Shown: piece after piece, positions 26,286-49,242 of the stretch
How the letters are laid out: each line of letters begins with the position of its first letter
Position numbering within the stretch: position 1 is the stretch's first letter
From: Argentina anserina
Lineage: Eukaryota; Streptophyta; Magnoliopsida; Rosales; Rosaceae
Assembly: GCF_933775445.1 (NCBI RefSeq)
Contig: NC_065873.1
Coordinates: forward strand, 25,978,001-26,042,000
Reading direction: 5' to 3'
Length of the DNA: 64,000 bases
Position numbers and translations under genes: made by a program
The notes under the pieces: generated by a model
The model's input: the letters and a program-made list of their open reading frames with translations, nothing else
Told to the model about the DNA's origin: nothing
Databases searched by the model: none

Positions 26286-26914
26286 CGAGTAAAATTCAAA
26301 ATTTCAAAATTTCTCAAAATATATGTAATATGGTACTTAAATGAAAGCCCATGACATAAAAAATAACTTTATATATTGGCTCACTTCTAAATTGCCGGTG
26401 CTTTGGCCGGAAAACTTAAATTTGCCGGAAAAAAAACTAAAAAATGAGGAGAGAGAAATTTATTAAATCTAGGAGTGACATTTGGTAATTTTCACGAAAA
26501 TAAGGATATTTTGGATATTTTTACATTAATTAATTAATTAGTTTTGTTTTACTAATTTTTTTTATTTTAACTTATGTCATAATTTATATAAGAAATATGA
26601 AAAATGAGTTTTTAATTAATTTTTAAATGGGATCTAAACTAATTTATTCATATATGCACCTTACTTAAGTATGATAGTGAAACATAACCATGATATGTAT
26701 CTAAACTAGTTTTGATATCACAACATTGGTTGTATGTTCAATTGAATCTACAAAATGGTGTTGCCTCCAATGCATGTAGATTAGTTATGTAATTAAGAGC
26801 GGGCCAGCTATAGTTTATCTTACTTTGGCAGAAGTTTGGCCGTAGTCCCCCACCAAAATTAATGGTCGATCTGGAGCTTTCTTGTGCTGTCCATTTTTGA
26901 AGTCAATAACCCCT

Positions 26915-26920
26915 CACGTG
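26915..26920 (+). promoter_or_regulatory. G-box core upstream of the FKBP gene
   Basis: CACGTG lies 277 bases before the ATG at 27197. It is a known bZIP/bHLH site in plants. A single hexamer is weak evidence of function. Confidence 0.3.
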
Positions 26921-27196
26921 CCAAACTTTGAAGTTTGAACAAACCAATACAAATCTATGGGCACGACAAAATAAACTCATATAATTCATGCAACCAAAAA
27001 CAAAAGGATGAAATTTATGGGCCTCAACCCGCAAGTTTGGGTCCCACTGTCGACCTGGTGCCGGAAATGACCAAACCACCCTTCCAGTTGCCAACGGAAT
27101 CAGAATCTACCAACCAACTTTCCCGTCCCGCCACATAATCTCACCACCCAAAAAAGAAAGCAGAGCCTCCGTGCCACCGCCGCTCTTGGTTTCACG

Positions 27197-30100
27197 ATGG
27201 CCGTGGAAGACAAAGCCACTGACGTGTCAGCCATCGAAGGAGAGGACGACCTCGACGAGGAGCCCGGCGAGGTGATCGAATCGGCGCCGCCTCTCAAAGT
27301 CGGCGAGGAGAGAGAATTCGCCACCTACGGCCTCAAGAAGAAGCTCCTCAAGTCCGGTACCGGCTTGGAAAGCCCCGAGTTCGGCGACGAAGCCACCGGT
27401 GAGTCCTAATTGCTGACCTAGACGACCTCACTATGTAAATTTCACTTTACTGTTTAATTTACTAGAGTAGTGAGATTTGACTGTGGAAATTTGAATCCTC
27501 AGTGCACTATGTTGGAGCTCTGATTGATGGAACCAAGTTCGAGTCTACTAGAGAGAGGGAGGAGGCGGTGAGGGTTAAGATCGGTGAGGGTGAAGTGGTG
27601 AAGGGGATGGAGCATGGCTTGGTTACTATGAAGAAGGGGGAGATTGCGTTGTTTACCGTGCCTGCTGAGCTGGCTTACGGTGTTGGTGGCCTTGGCGGCG
27701 ATGTGCCGCCGAATGCGGCTGTGCAGTTTGAAGTTGAGCTGATTTCGTGGATTAGGGTGGTGGATTTGAGCAAAGATGGTGGGATTGTGAAGAAGATTTT
27801 GGAGAAGGGGAAGAGGAGTGAGAGTCCTGGTGATTTGGATCAAGTTCTTGGTACTCTGATGACTCATTATGTAATCATTTTGATGATATTTCTTGTGCAT
27901 TAGATTTTTTTAGTAGATGTGAGTTTTGTCAAGCTCAATTGCAATGGCGAAAGTGCTGTTTTAAACTGTAGAGCAACTGATGTATGAGAATTTTATTGTT
28001 GTTTTATGCAGTCAAGTATCGCGCAGCGTTGGCTGATGGCGCTGTTGTTGCAGAAACACCAGAAGAAGGAATTGAATTCTACGTAAAAGATGGTATTTTT
28101 CCTCTGTTGGTTTAATCTGGTGTTTTGTATGTTATTGTTTGAAAGTCAGAATGATTCAATTGGCATTGTGCTACTCATGCGATAATTTAGTAATGTGAAG
28201 TCTTGCTCTTCAGGTCATTTTTGTCCAGCATTGCCAAAATCTATCAGGACAATGAAAAGGGGAGAGAAGGCCAGGTTAATTGTTCAACCACAATGTATGT
28301 GATCACATTCTGATCATGTTTTGCATTACCAGTCTTAGCAAAAATGAGACAAATGTGCTAACGCAGATTGTTGTATATAAAATTGCAGATGCCTTCAGGA
28401 GGGAAGGGAGGGATGCAAACAATGGGTTTCAGGCTATCCCTCCAGCTTCTGTGCTGAACATTGATATTGAATTGGTGTCTTTCAAGCCTGTAATTGATGT
28501 TACTGGTGACGGCAAGGTATTAAAGAAAATTTTGAAAGAAGGGGAGAGTACAACCAGCGCTCATGAGGGTGCAACTGTGACTGGTAAGTCGATTGCAATA
28601 CATACTTTTAGCAGTACTACCACATGTTTGAGTAAAGAAATTCTGTATAACTGGAAAATGCCAAAGTCGGAAGTTTGGACGTTTAAACACATAATAAATT
28701 CTTGACATTACATGATGCTACTTGTTACTTTATTTATACTCTTCAACTGCTGCAGTTAGTTATATAGCTAGGCTTGAAGATGGAACTGCATTTGAGAAGA
28801 GAGGAAGAGATGGGGTGCAGACTTTGAAGTTTATCACAGATGAAGGTCAGTTAATCGAAAATTATTATGGATCATCTTATGTTTACTTGCATCAAAAGGA
28901 AGCTCAAAAGTAGTTCTGCTAATTTTGCATTTTACTGTCTGTAGAACAAGTGATTGCTGGTTTTGACCGAGCAGCTGCTACGATGAAAAAGGGAGAGCAG
29001 GCAATTGTGACTATACACCCTGATTTTGGATTTGGAAGTGTTGCAGCAAGGAGGGACCTGGCTGTAGTTCCACCATTTTCAAGCTTACTTTTTGAGGTTG
29101 AAATGCTAGATTTCATTAAGGTACATACATTTTCATGTATTTGCCAATTTGAGGGTTTGAAATGAAGATGGGTAAGGTCGGTTTTTTGACATCATATGTA
29201 TGTATAAGATGTACCAAAAACAATATACACCAACAGTATGAACTCTGCATTTTTATATATTTGTAGTAGCTCACGGTAGATGTTTTACCTGATCTGTAAT
29301 ATTGAAGCAAATGCTATGTATACTTCTGTAGTGGTTGCTTATATTCATGATGATACTTTTATACCTTAGTGTCATTATTTCCTGTTATTTTGATGATCAG
29401 GAAAGAGAACCATGGGAATTGAGCAATCATGAGAAAATTGAGGCAGCAGGAAGGAAGAAAGAGGAAGGCAACCTCCTCTTTAAAGAGGGGAAGTACCATC
29501 GTGCAGGAAAGAAATACGATAAGGTGATTTGGAGAAGGTCTTATTGTAATAATATTACTAATATAACTTTAGACTAATTTGAGGATTAACTTCCAACACA
29601 TTTATTTCTCTTTCGCAGGCTGCTGATTATGTCAGTGAAGATGTTATCTTTGGGGATGATGAGTTAAAGCTAGCTAAACCATTAAGAGTGTCTTGCTGGT
29701 TGAATGGTGCAGAAACTAAATGACTTTCAGGAAGCAGTACAACTATGTTCAAAGGTAATGACTGCAGAACGAAGTTTCCGGTTCTAATGTTCATGGGGTT
29801 TCATGATTGATGATAGGCCAGACCTCATCATATAACCTAACTCGTGATATTCTACAGGTTCTAGACGTTGAATTTCACAATATAAAAGCGTTGTACAGAC
29901 GGGCACAAGCACATATGGAAATTTCAGATTTGTTCTCGGCCGAAATAGACATTAAAAAAGCTCTGGAGATTGATCCCCAGAACAGGTAAGTTAAAAGCTA
30001 ATTTTGTTAACAGTTTTCTTTCTAAGGCGTTCTTGATAATCTGTTTAAAGCTCTACACACAGCATGCTTGATAATGTTTGCCATTCTCCAGGGAGATCAA

Positions 30101-30438
30101 GTTGCTTGAGAAGAAACTGAAACAACTTGAAGCTGAAAGCAATGAGAGGGATGCGAAGCTCTACACAAACATCTTTGCAAAGGTAAAAGGTTGTTTTTGT
30201 TTATTTTATCTCATCGTCCCTTAAAAGTCCAGTCCAGTGACTTGGCCATCAACATTCATCTTGACTGAGCTTAGCTTTACTTGAATGGTTGCAGAAATTG
30301 AAAGTTGAGAAAGTGGAGAACGAGAAACAAAACGATGCTGTGGTGATGGAAATAGCTGCTGCTAATACTCTGGCTGCTCCGGAAAGTTCAGTGAATGGTG
30401 GTTCTTGTCAAAATATCCCATCGTCATTAGACATGTAG
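27197..30438 (+). CDS. FKBP62: Multi-FKBP-domain immunophilin (ROF1/FKBP62 type) with a frameshift in the TPR region
   Basis: Twelve exons can be placed: 27197-27398, 27503-27850, 28012-28092, 28214-28294, 28389-28583, 28756-28845, 28945-29120, 29401-29523, 29619-29754, 29858-29985, 30092-30182 and 30295-30438. They encode an acidic N-terminus, three FKBP domains, a TPR region (KEEGNLLFKEGKY, later IKALYRRAQAHME) and a basic C-terminal tail. Family members are peptidyl-prolyl isomerases that bind HSP90 through the TPR and act in heat responses. In the first FKBP domain the usual Trp is Met (VKGMEHG). Exon 9 is out of frame: after CWLNG the frame runs into TGA at 29721-29723. The expected peptide resumes in another frame (QKLNDFQEAVQLCSK). 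As read, the product stops after about 466 aa with half a TPR domain. The exon total is one base over a multiple of three, consistent with a real indel. Confidence 0.85.
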
Positions 30439-30921
30439 ATCAATTTCTGCACATGAGTGGAGTGATTGCAAACAACATACCTCCTTAATTGCACCGCTTG
30501 TATAGGAAGGCAAACAACGTACCAACTAATGTAATTGGTCCTTGACTAGCTTGCTTATGTTCATGTATTTTACAATACAGTTAATTTTGGACCTTTCTTC
30601 CCAAACATTTGGACAATCTTCCCAAACACATCAAAAATACAAAACATGTCATGTGGCCAATAGTCAAGCTCTTTGACAGTTTGACAACAACATCATCATC
30701 TGCATGTATGGAATTGCATTCACATCCGCATTTATTTACGCAAGTATTCACAAGATGACCGCATGTTCCCTTCTTCTCGTCTTCGTATCGTCTTATCCCT
30801 ACTAGTCCAGCGGTCCAGCCCGTATTCAACAATATGAATAGAGCCGTATAAGGTAATGTTTAAACAGACAAATGACTAGTGCCAAAGATAGAAATGGCAA
30901 CGCCAAGTCGCCAAGTTCTAT

Positions 30922-31391
30922 ATGCCATCATGTGCTGGCCCTAGTCCAAGTTTTAGTACTTGCTTCACAGCTGCTTGCACTCTCGATCAGAGCTCCCAGC
31001 TGGTTAAGTTTCTTCCTGGACTCGAAGGACCTCTACCTTTTGTACTTGAAACTGGGTATGTCAATATATATACGCCAACTGATATCTCATACCACCCTTT
31101 AGTTTTCAAGTTCTTAAACTTCTCATGCATAGACTGAGACGTATACGAACAAGTATGATGTAGATATACCGACATTCAACGAGCTCAAGTGTTTGCAGGT
31201 ACATTGGAGTCGGGGAATCAGAGGAGGTTCAGTTATTCTACTACTTCGTCAAATCGAAAAGGACCCCCTAATGCTTTGGCTTACTGGTGGTCCGGGTTGC
31301 TCTGTCGTCACTGCCCTTTTCTTTGAAACCTAACCATATGAGTTGCATGTTTAATATGTCGGAAATGGAGCTTAAATCACACCAATCATTA

Positions 31392-31427
<36 letters not shown>

Positions 31428-33511
31428 TGTGCAGGTCCTTTAAAGTTTAATGTAGAGCAGTACAATGGGAGTTTACCTACATTAGTGCTAAATCCACACT
31501 CTTGGACAACGGTACTGAACTGAATGAAATTCAGCCAAATCAAACTCAAGTATAGTTTCATTTCAAACAGCATTATAAGTTTGGATAGTGTTTGATTGAA
31601 GGATAGGCATCTAGCATAATATTCATAGATACCCCCGTGGGCACAGGATTTTCGTATGCAAGAACAACTTCATCTGCTTCTCAGCCAGGGGATTTGGAAC
31701 AAGTGCAACATGCCCTTCAGTTTTTAAGGAAGGTAGGGAAACTTTCATACATATAGTTGCTTGTATCATTAGTTTATGTTTTATAAATTTCACTTCTTAT
31801 GAATCATTGCACTCTGTAGTGGCTGGTTGACCACCCAAGTTTTATGTCAAATCCTGTCTACATTGGAGGGGCTTCATATTCTGGAATTCCTGTCCCTGTT
31901 CTTGCTGACCAAATCGCAAATGGTTCGTATGCATATCAAAGGGAAATTTTACATGTTCAAATCAAAATTATGATAAATGGCTCCTCATTATGCACCATTT
32001 GGTAATGCAGGCAATGAAGCAGGTGTCAGGCCCATAATAAATCTTCAGGTTTAAGACTATAAGCACTACTAGAGAATATCCTATACATTTTTGTTTTGTT
32101 TTCCTTATGTAAAGATCAGTTGAATGGTTTTCCATACTATACAGGGCTACATACTAGGGAACCCAGTAACAGTGCGACAAGATGAACTCAATTCAGAAAT
32201 ATTATTTGCTCATGGAATGGGACTTATTTCTGATTAACTGTACCAGGTGATATGATATCATACTCCCTCAAGTTAACTAAAAGCAAGAATATTAGAACAA
32301 AATCTAATTAGTTATACTTCACTTTTGTTCAGTCCTTGACAAGAAGTTGCAAAGGTGAATATCAAAATGTTGATCCTAGTAATGTTGAGTGTGTACGTGT
32401 GAAACATGTACAGGCTTATGATGAGGTTGGCAACCCTGACTGACACTAAGTCCTTACTTCTCACTTCTTGAAGTTAATATAGGTGTTTTCATATGTTTCA
32501 TCTACTACATGCATGCTGCAGTGTACTTCAGAAATCAATTTTGCACACATTTTGGAACGCCATTGCGACGGTCTTATCTCCCCAAAGCTGCAAACCATGC
32601 TTGGTAAAAGAAGAGTTCTCAATGACAACAACGACATGCACCACCATTTCAGATCACCTCTTCCTGCATTAGGCTGTCGCGTTCCATCCTCTATCTACTA
32701 GTTAGTTTTATGATAAGCTATTCATATGTTTTTAGACTCCGGTAGCTGAGTGAGTACCTTTGGTTTTTCCTTTTGCTTTCCTGTGTCATAGACTAATGGA
32801 TATTTGCTTTCTCACTATTGGGCCAACGATCCTTTTGTCCACAAAGTTCTTAACATACGGAAGGTACGAGTTCTTTGATGTTCAGTAGATTGGAAATGGG
32901 AGAATTTAGACAGAGATGGAGGATCACATAAAATTTGTCATGCAGCGAAGCATAGGGGTTTGGCAGCGATGCGACTATGAAATGCCTTATGTTGCAGACC
33001 TTCGCGGCAACAACCTTCAGTACCAAAGGATATCCTTCTTTGATATACAGGTGCATTTATATCAGCATAACCTGATTAACCTCTATGTCAGCAATGACGT
33101 TTATTTCTTACAGTACTTAATGATATGTTGGTGCCATTTTTGGCTACACAAGCATGGATAAGACTTACGAATTACAACATTGTTGATGACTGGAGACCAT
33201 GGTTTGTCCATGACCAAATTGCAGGGTATATTTTTGCCTCAAATTTAATACTCAGCTTCCAATTACATTTGTGTTCGAGCTTAATTTTTAATAATGGGAC
33301 CTGGATGTTTACATTGGGACGTAGTTACATAAGGACTTGTGCGAATCGGATGACATTTGCTAATCTTTGTTTCATCTCTCGACAGTTTCATTCAGATTCT
33401 AATGATCTTTGTTACTTATGAACGCAGGGAGCAGGACACACAGCTCCAGAGTACAAGGGAGAAGAGTGTTTTAATATGTTTACAAGGTGGATATTTGGGG
33501 AACCATTGTAA
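30922..33511 (+). pseudogene. Serine carboxypeptidase-like (SCPL) pseudogene
   Basis: Exon-sized blocks of an SCPL protein run in order: KFLPGLEGPLPFVLETG (about 31008), [19 protein letters not shown] (31200), LWLTGGPGCS (31275), GPLKFNVEQYNGSLPTLVLN (31436), TPVGTGFSYA, NPVYIGGASYSGIPVP (31850), GYILGNPVT (32145), VPFLATQAWIR (33130), and GAGHTAPEYKGEECFNMF before a TAA at 33509-33511. SCPL enzymes of this clade are vacuolar acyltransferases or peptidases. This copy is dead. The frame shifts near 31255, a TAA at 32235-32237 stands where the family has Glu (ISD-E-LY), and the Asp of GDSYSG is Ala (GASYSG). The blocks keep intron-like gaps, so it decayed in place and is not a retrocopy. Confidence 0.85.
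31393..31423 (+). repeat. (CT)n microsatellite
   Basis: A run of about 15 CT units lies in an intron of the SCPL pseudogene, just before the acceptor of the GPLKF exon. Confidence 0.9.
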
Positions 33512-34086
33512 TGGATCTGCTATAAATCTCCCATACCAACCTCGTTTTGGTCTGACAGCCTTTACATCATTCTCCATGGAGCTCAGCTTAGTGATAGTGT
33601 GATATCACTGTAAAATGAACCTGGCAAAGTTGATCCACGTCTCATATGCAAATCTTTTGGTTCTAATTTCTGAAGTACACAAGTGACAACAGTGAAGAGT
33701 AGCATACCAGCAAAATTTACTTTTCATCAATTTTAACTACACAATGTGGAGTTCCTGAATAAATCTTAGACGACTAACTACCCTGGGGTAAAGACACGAG
33801 GATCAGTAGGCTATTTTTTGCCAGCCAATGACTTTTCGGCCAGTCATTGGTTTACAACATAGCTTTCGGAAGTGCCAAGTGTGTGTGACTGTGTCAGTGC
33901 TTATATGATATACAAGATCTGATACAGATAACTTGTGCAAGGTTACTCTTCTTATATTGGGGAAGCATATGAATACGTGAGTCACCTTGACAACTGTGTG
34001 GTTCCTTCGATCTGTCGAAGAAGTTTTTGGGGTGTATTTTTCCAGTATAGAAGGTGTACTCAAAACTTTGTCAAAAAAAGCATCAT

Positions 34087-46481
<12,395 letters not shown>

Positions 46482-47313
46482 TGAGGAACGAACGGTTTGG
46501 ATCAGAGCTTGGGGAACTCCTCCTCCTGCTTCTTCTTCTTCGCTCTTTGTTGTGTGCTCCTTTCAGACTACTATTTTGTGTGTATACATGTATAAGTTGG
46601 TGAGCGCTTTGGATTAAGATCTAAATCAAAGTGAGAATGAGGAAACGGAGTCACTATTACTGCTATGGAAGCAAGCACGGTCACGTTAGGCTGAAGTAAC
46701 GCTCTGTCCGGCCCAAATATTAAGGGCGAAAAGGCCTTTTTCTAGCATCTTCTTTAATTTCGTAATGAATTATTGAATCTCATTTAATCAGACTAAATAT
46801 TGATCATAAACTGCAATGGAAATTGAATAACCGAGTTACCAATTGCCTCATCATTCTTGGTAGAGGTAGCTTAATTTTCTAAATTTAAACGGGAAGAATC
46901 ATAAATAAAAAATTTTTATACAATAATATGTAAATGTAAGTGACCTTCTTTTATCGCATTAAGTTGTTAATGATATTTGTTTAGTTCATAAAAAGTGGTC
47001 AATGCTTTGTGAAATGAAAAAATAATGACATGCTCGGTATGATTGATATATAGACATACGGTCAATGCCTAAGTACTGTGACTTTCGAATATAGGCAGAT
47101 TATGCAAATTCATTAACTAACATACACCATCACTTGCATATATTCTAAGTATAATATGATAAATTTGCATAGCTGCTACTCCTGCTAGCACATGACATTT
47201 CCTCAAGCTTAGCTTGCATTGTAGCCCCTAAAACAGGGATCACATAACTTACCCCTTCACCTCCGCTACATACAACTTTTGTTGCATCCAACATCTCTCG
47301 TTTAACTCAATGC

Positions 47314-47898
47314 TAGGGTTGGGCATGGGGCGGGACGAGCTAGGATTCACCTAATTCAAGTCTCGTCCCGTAATTTAAAATAAGTGACGGGTCAGAATTA
47401 TGTGTGTTATATAAGTGATTCCGCCACACCGGTATCTCATTCGGGATCATGACCAAAACGAGACTTGTCAAACAATGCAATAATTTTCTCATGATAAAAA
47501 TAGATAATTAATCAATTACCATATCTATGTTACAAGTTTAATTTTACATGCTAATTAACTTTAGATCAATGACTATATTTCTTAATTAACAACGGTTTAT
47601 TAATGCTTATAGAAGAAAATAAATTATTACGGGGTTGTAGTTATTGTTAACCTAATATTTCTTAATTAATTTAAAAGTTAAGATGAAACCACATTTTATG
47701 TATTAGTTATTTTAGTTTCATATTAATTTGGGATGGGATAAGATTGAATTGGTCTTATTAAGCTAATATCGATTTCATTCCGTTATTTCAAAATAGAATC
47801 GAGACATGGCGGAATATACATTTTTAAAACACATATCTCGTTTCGTCCCGACAAATTTAGGGATGAGATCTGAATTACGGGACAAAATGCCAGCCCTA
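47314..47898. mobile_element. hAT-type MITE with perfect 8-bp target duplication
   Basis: The element starts TAGGGTTGGGC and ends GCCAGCCCTA, which are imperfect terminal inverted repeats. Just outside both ends is CTCAATGC (47306-47313 and 47899-47906), an exact 8-bp target-site duplication as made by hAT transposases. Subterminal words such as GGGACGA and CGTCCCG recur in opposite orientation near the two ends. It has no coding capacity. Confidence 0.88.
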
Positions 47899-48276
47899 CT
47901 CAATGCTATCAATATCAGGGTGGACCTACATGTATTCTAAGGTGGACTCAAGTCCACCCATATTTTTTGGGGGAAAAAGAAAAACTTACTACTATATACT
48001 TATAAATGTTGGTCTTCTCAAGGGAAAGTAGTTGTTTCAGAAGCAAGAATGTCCATGCACACCAGCACATGTATGCTAACACAGCTTCAAAGCAACATGC
48101 CAACTGCTTTGAGAGCATAGATTAGTTCCCTATCATATGTGCTCTATTGCTTCGTTTGATTTGGGTCCTCAAATATCGATTATGCTATTGTATTCATGCT
48201 TCTAATATCTATGGAACTCAACCCACTTAATCTAGTATCTAAGAAGTTTTTATGTAACTAGAAAAAAAAATAACCC

Positions 48277-48280
<4 letters not shown>

Positions 48281-48357
<77 letters not shown>
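48281..48357 (+). repeat. (CT)n microsatellite, 77 bp
   Basis: An uninterrupted run of CT dinucleotides lies about 0.9 kb upstream of the UTP4 start. Its length is likely to vary between individuals. Confidence 0.97.
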
Positions 48358-48361
<4 letters not shown>

Positions 48362-48927
48362 TTGCCTCTTTTCCTTGCAAGGGAGCCTAACAGAATTAGC
48401 TCTCTCTCTACTGACTAGGAAAATTTTCTATTGCACCATTAAGAAATTTTTTGTTAACAAAAGTCCACCTTATATTGAATTTATGGGTCTGCACCTGATT
48501 AATATCTCATGATGTCGAAGCCCTTCTATTTCCTTTCATCCCCATTCTCAAATACCAACTCCCACGATGTCTTCTTTTCTTGTGTTTGGTCATACTCGAG
48601 ACAACTTCACCCTCGCAAAATTCAATTGAAAGCTACGTTACAATTTTACTCCATAAGCAGCGACGTAAATCAATTAAATACACGAGTCATTGTTCATATG
48701 ACTTTAAACTCAAGAAATAAAATATACAAGTCGTATAGGTCTCAATAAAATGTACCAATGTAGTAGTGTCCAGAATAACTAACATGAATGATTATCTCGT
48801 TGTTCAACTCTTTCATGTCACGACAACAATGGAACTAAAAACGTCGCGTTTGATTTTGTTCCTTTTGCCATGAAAAGGGAAACAAAACGTGTTTATAAAG
48901 TCACCGGGTCGGAAATTCTAAAAGTGG

Positions 48928-49187
48928 TGGGCCGGTGCATTGCACAGTGGATCACTCACCAATGGGCTTTGCCAAGGCCACGAACAAAACCCGGTCCCCG
49001 GTTCACAAGAATCCCCCCCCCGGTTCAAACAATAGGTCATGACGTCATGTATTATGAGCAGCCGCGCTTAAACCCTCAAAACCTAATACACTCGTCGACA
49101 TCGCTTTCCTTTTCCTCAATGCTCTCACACAACCACCACTCTTCCTTCTCTCAGAATCTGAGAATCTTCACTCGCACCAAACCCTAA
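48928..49187 (+). promoter_or_regulatory. UTP4 promoter with site II and telo-box elements
   Basis: Two site II words, TGGGCC (48928-48933) and TGGGCT (48963-48968), a palindromic bZIP-type site TGACGTCA (49040-49047) and a telo-box AAACCCTAA (49179-49187) lie within 320 bases of the ATG at 49243. Site II elements combined with telo-boxes are known promoter marks of plant ribosomal-protein and ribosome-biogenesis genes, which fits the gene downstream. Confidence 0.6.
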
Positions 49188-49242
49188 TCCTTCATCTCCC
49201 CCAAGTCTCTACTCTCTCATCCCACAGTAGAGACCAGAGACC

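Larger units (their letters stand above)
25093..27196. other. Intergenic region with a degenerate repeat
   Basis: There is no recognisable gene. The first few hundred bases are probably the 3' UTR of the small gene. A diverged short repeat lies at 26109-26285. The part nearest 27197 should be the promoter of the FKBP gene and includes a G-box core CACGTG at 26915-26920. Confidence 0.5.
46482..49242. other. Intergenic region between divergent ECA3 and UTP4 genes
   Basis: No coding region is supported. The left end is the ECA3 promoter and leader. The middle carries a hAT-type MITE (47314-47898) and a (CT)n microsatellite. The right end is the UTP4 promoter. Confidence 0.6.

Noticed and set aside
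27499..27900. 133-codon minus-strand frame opposite FKBP exon 2
   Set aside because: It is the complement of a well-supported FKBP exon, with His/Asn-rich nonsense content.
48281..48357. CRISPR-like or regulatory array at the repeated CT tract
   Set aside because: It is a plain dinucleotide microsatellite without spacers, in a plant genome.
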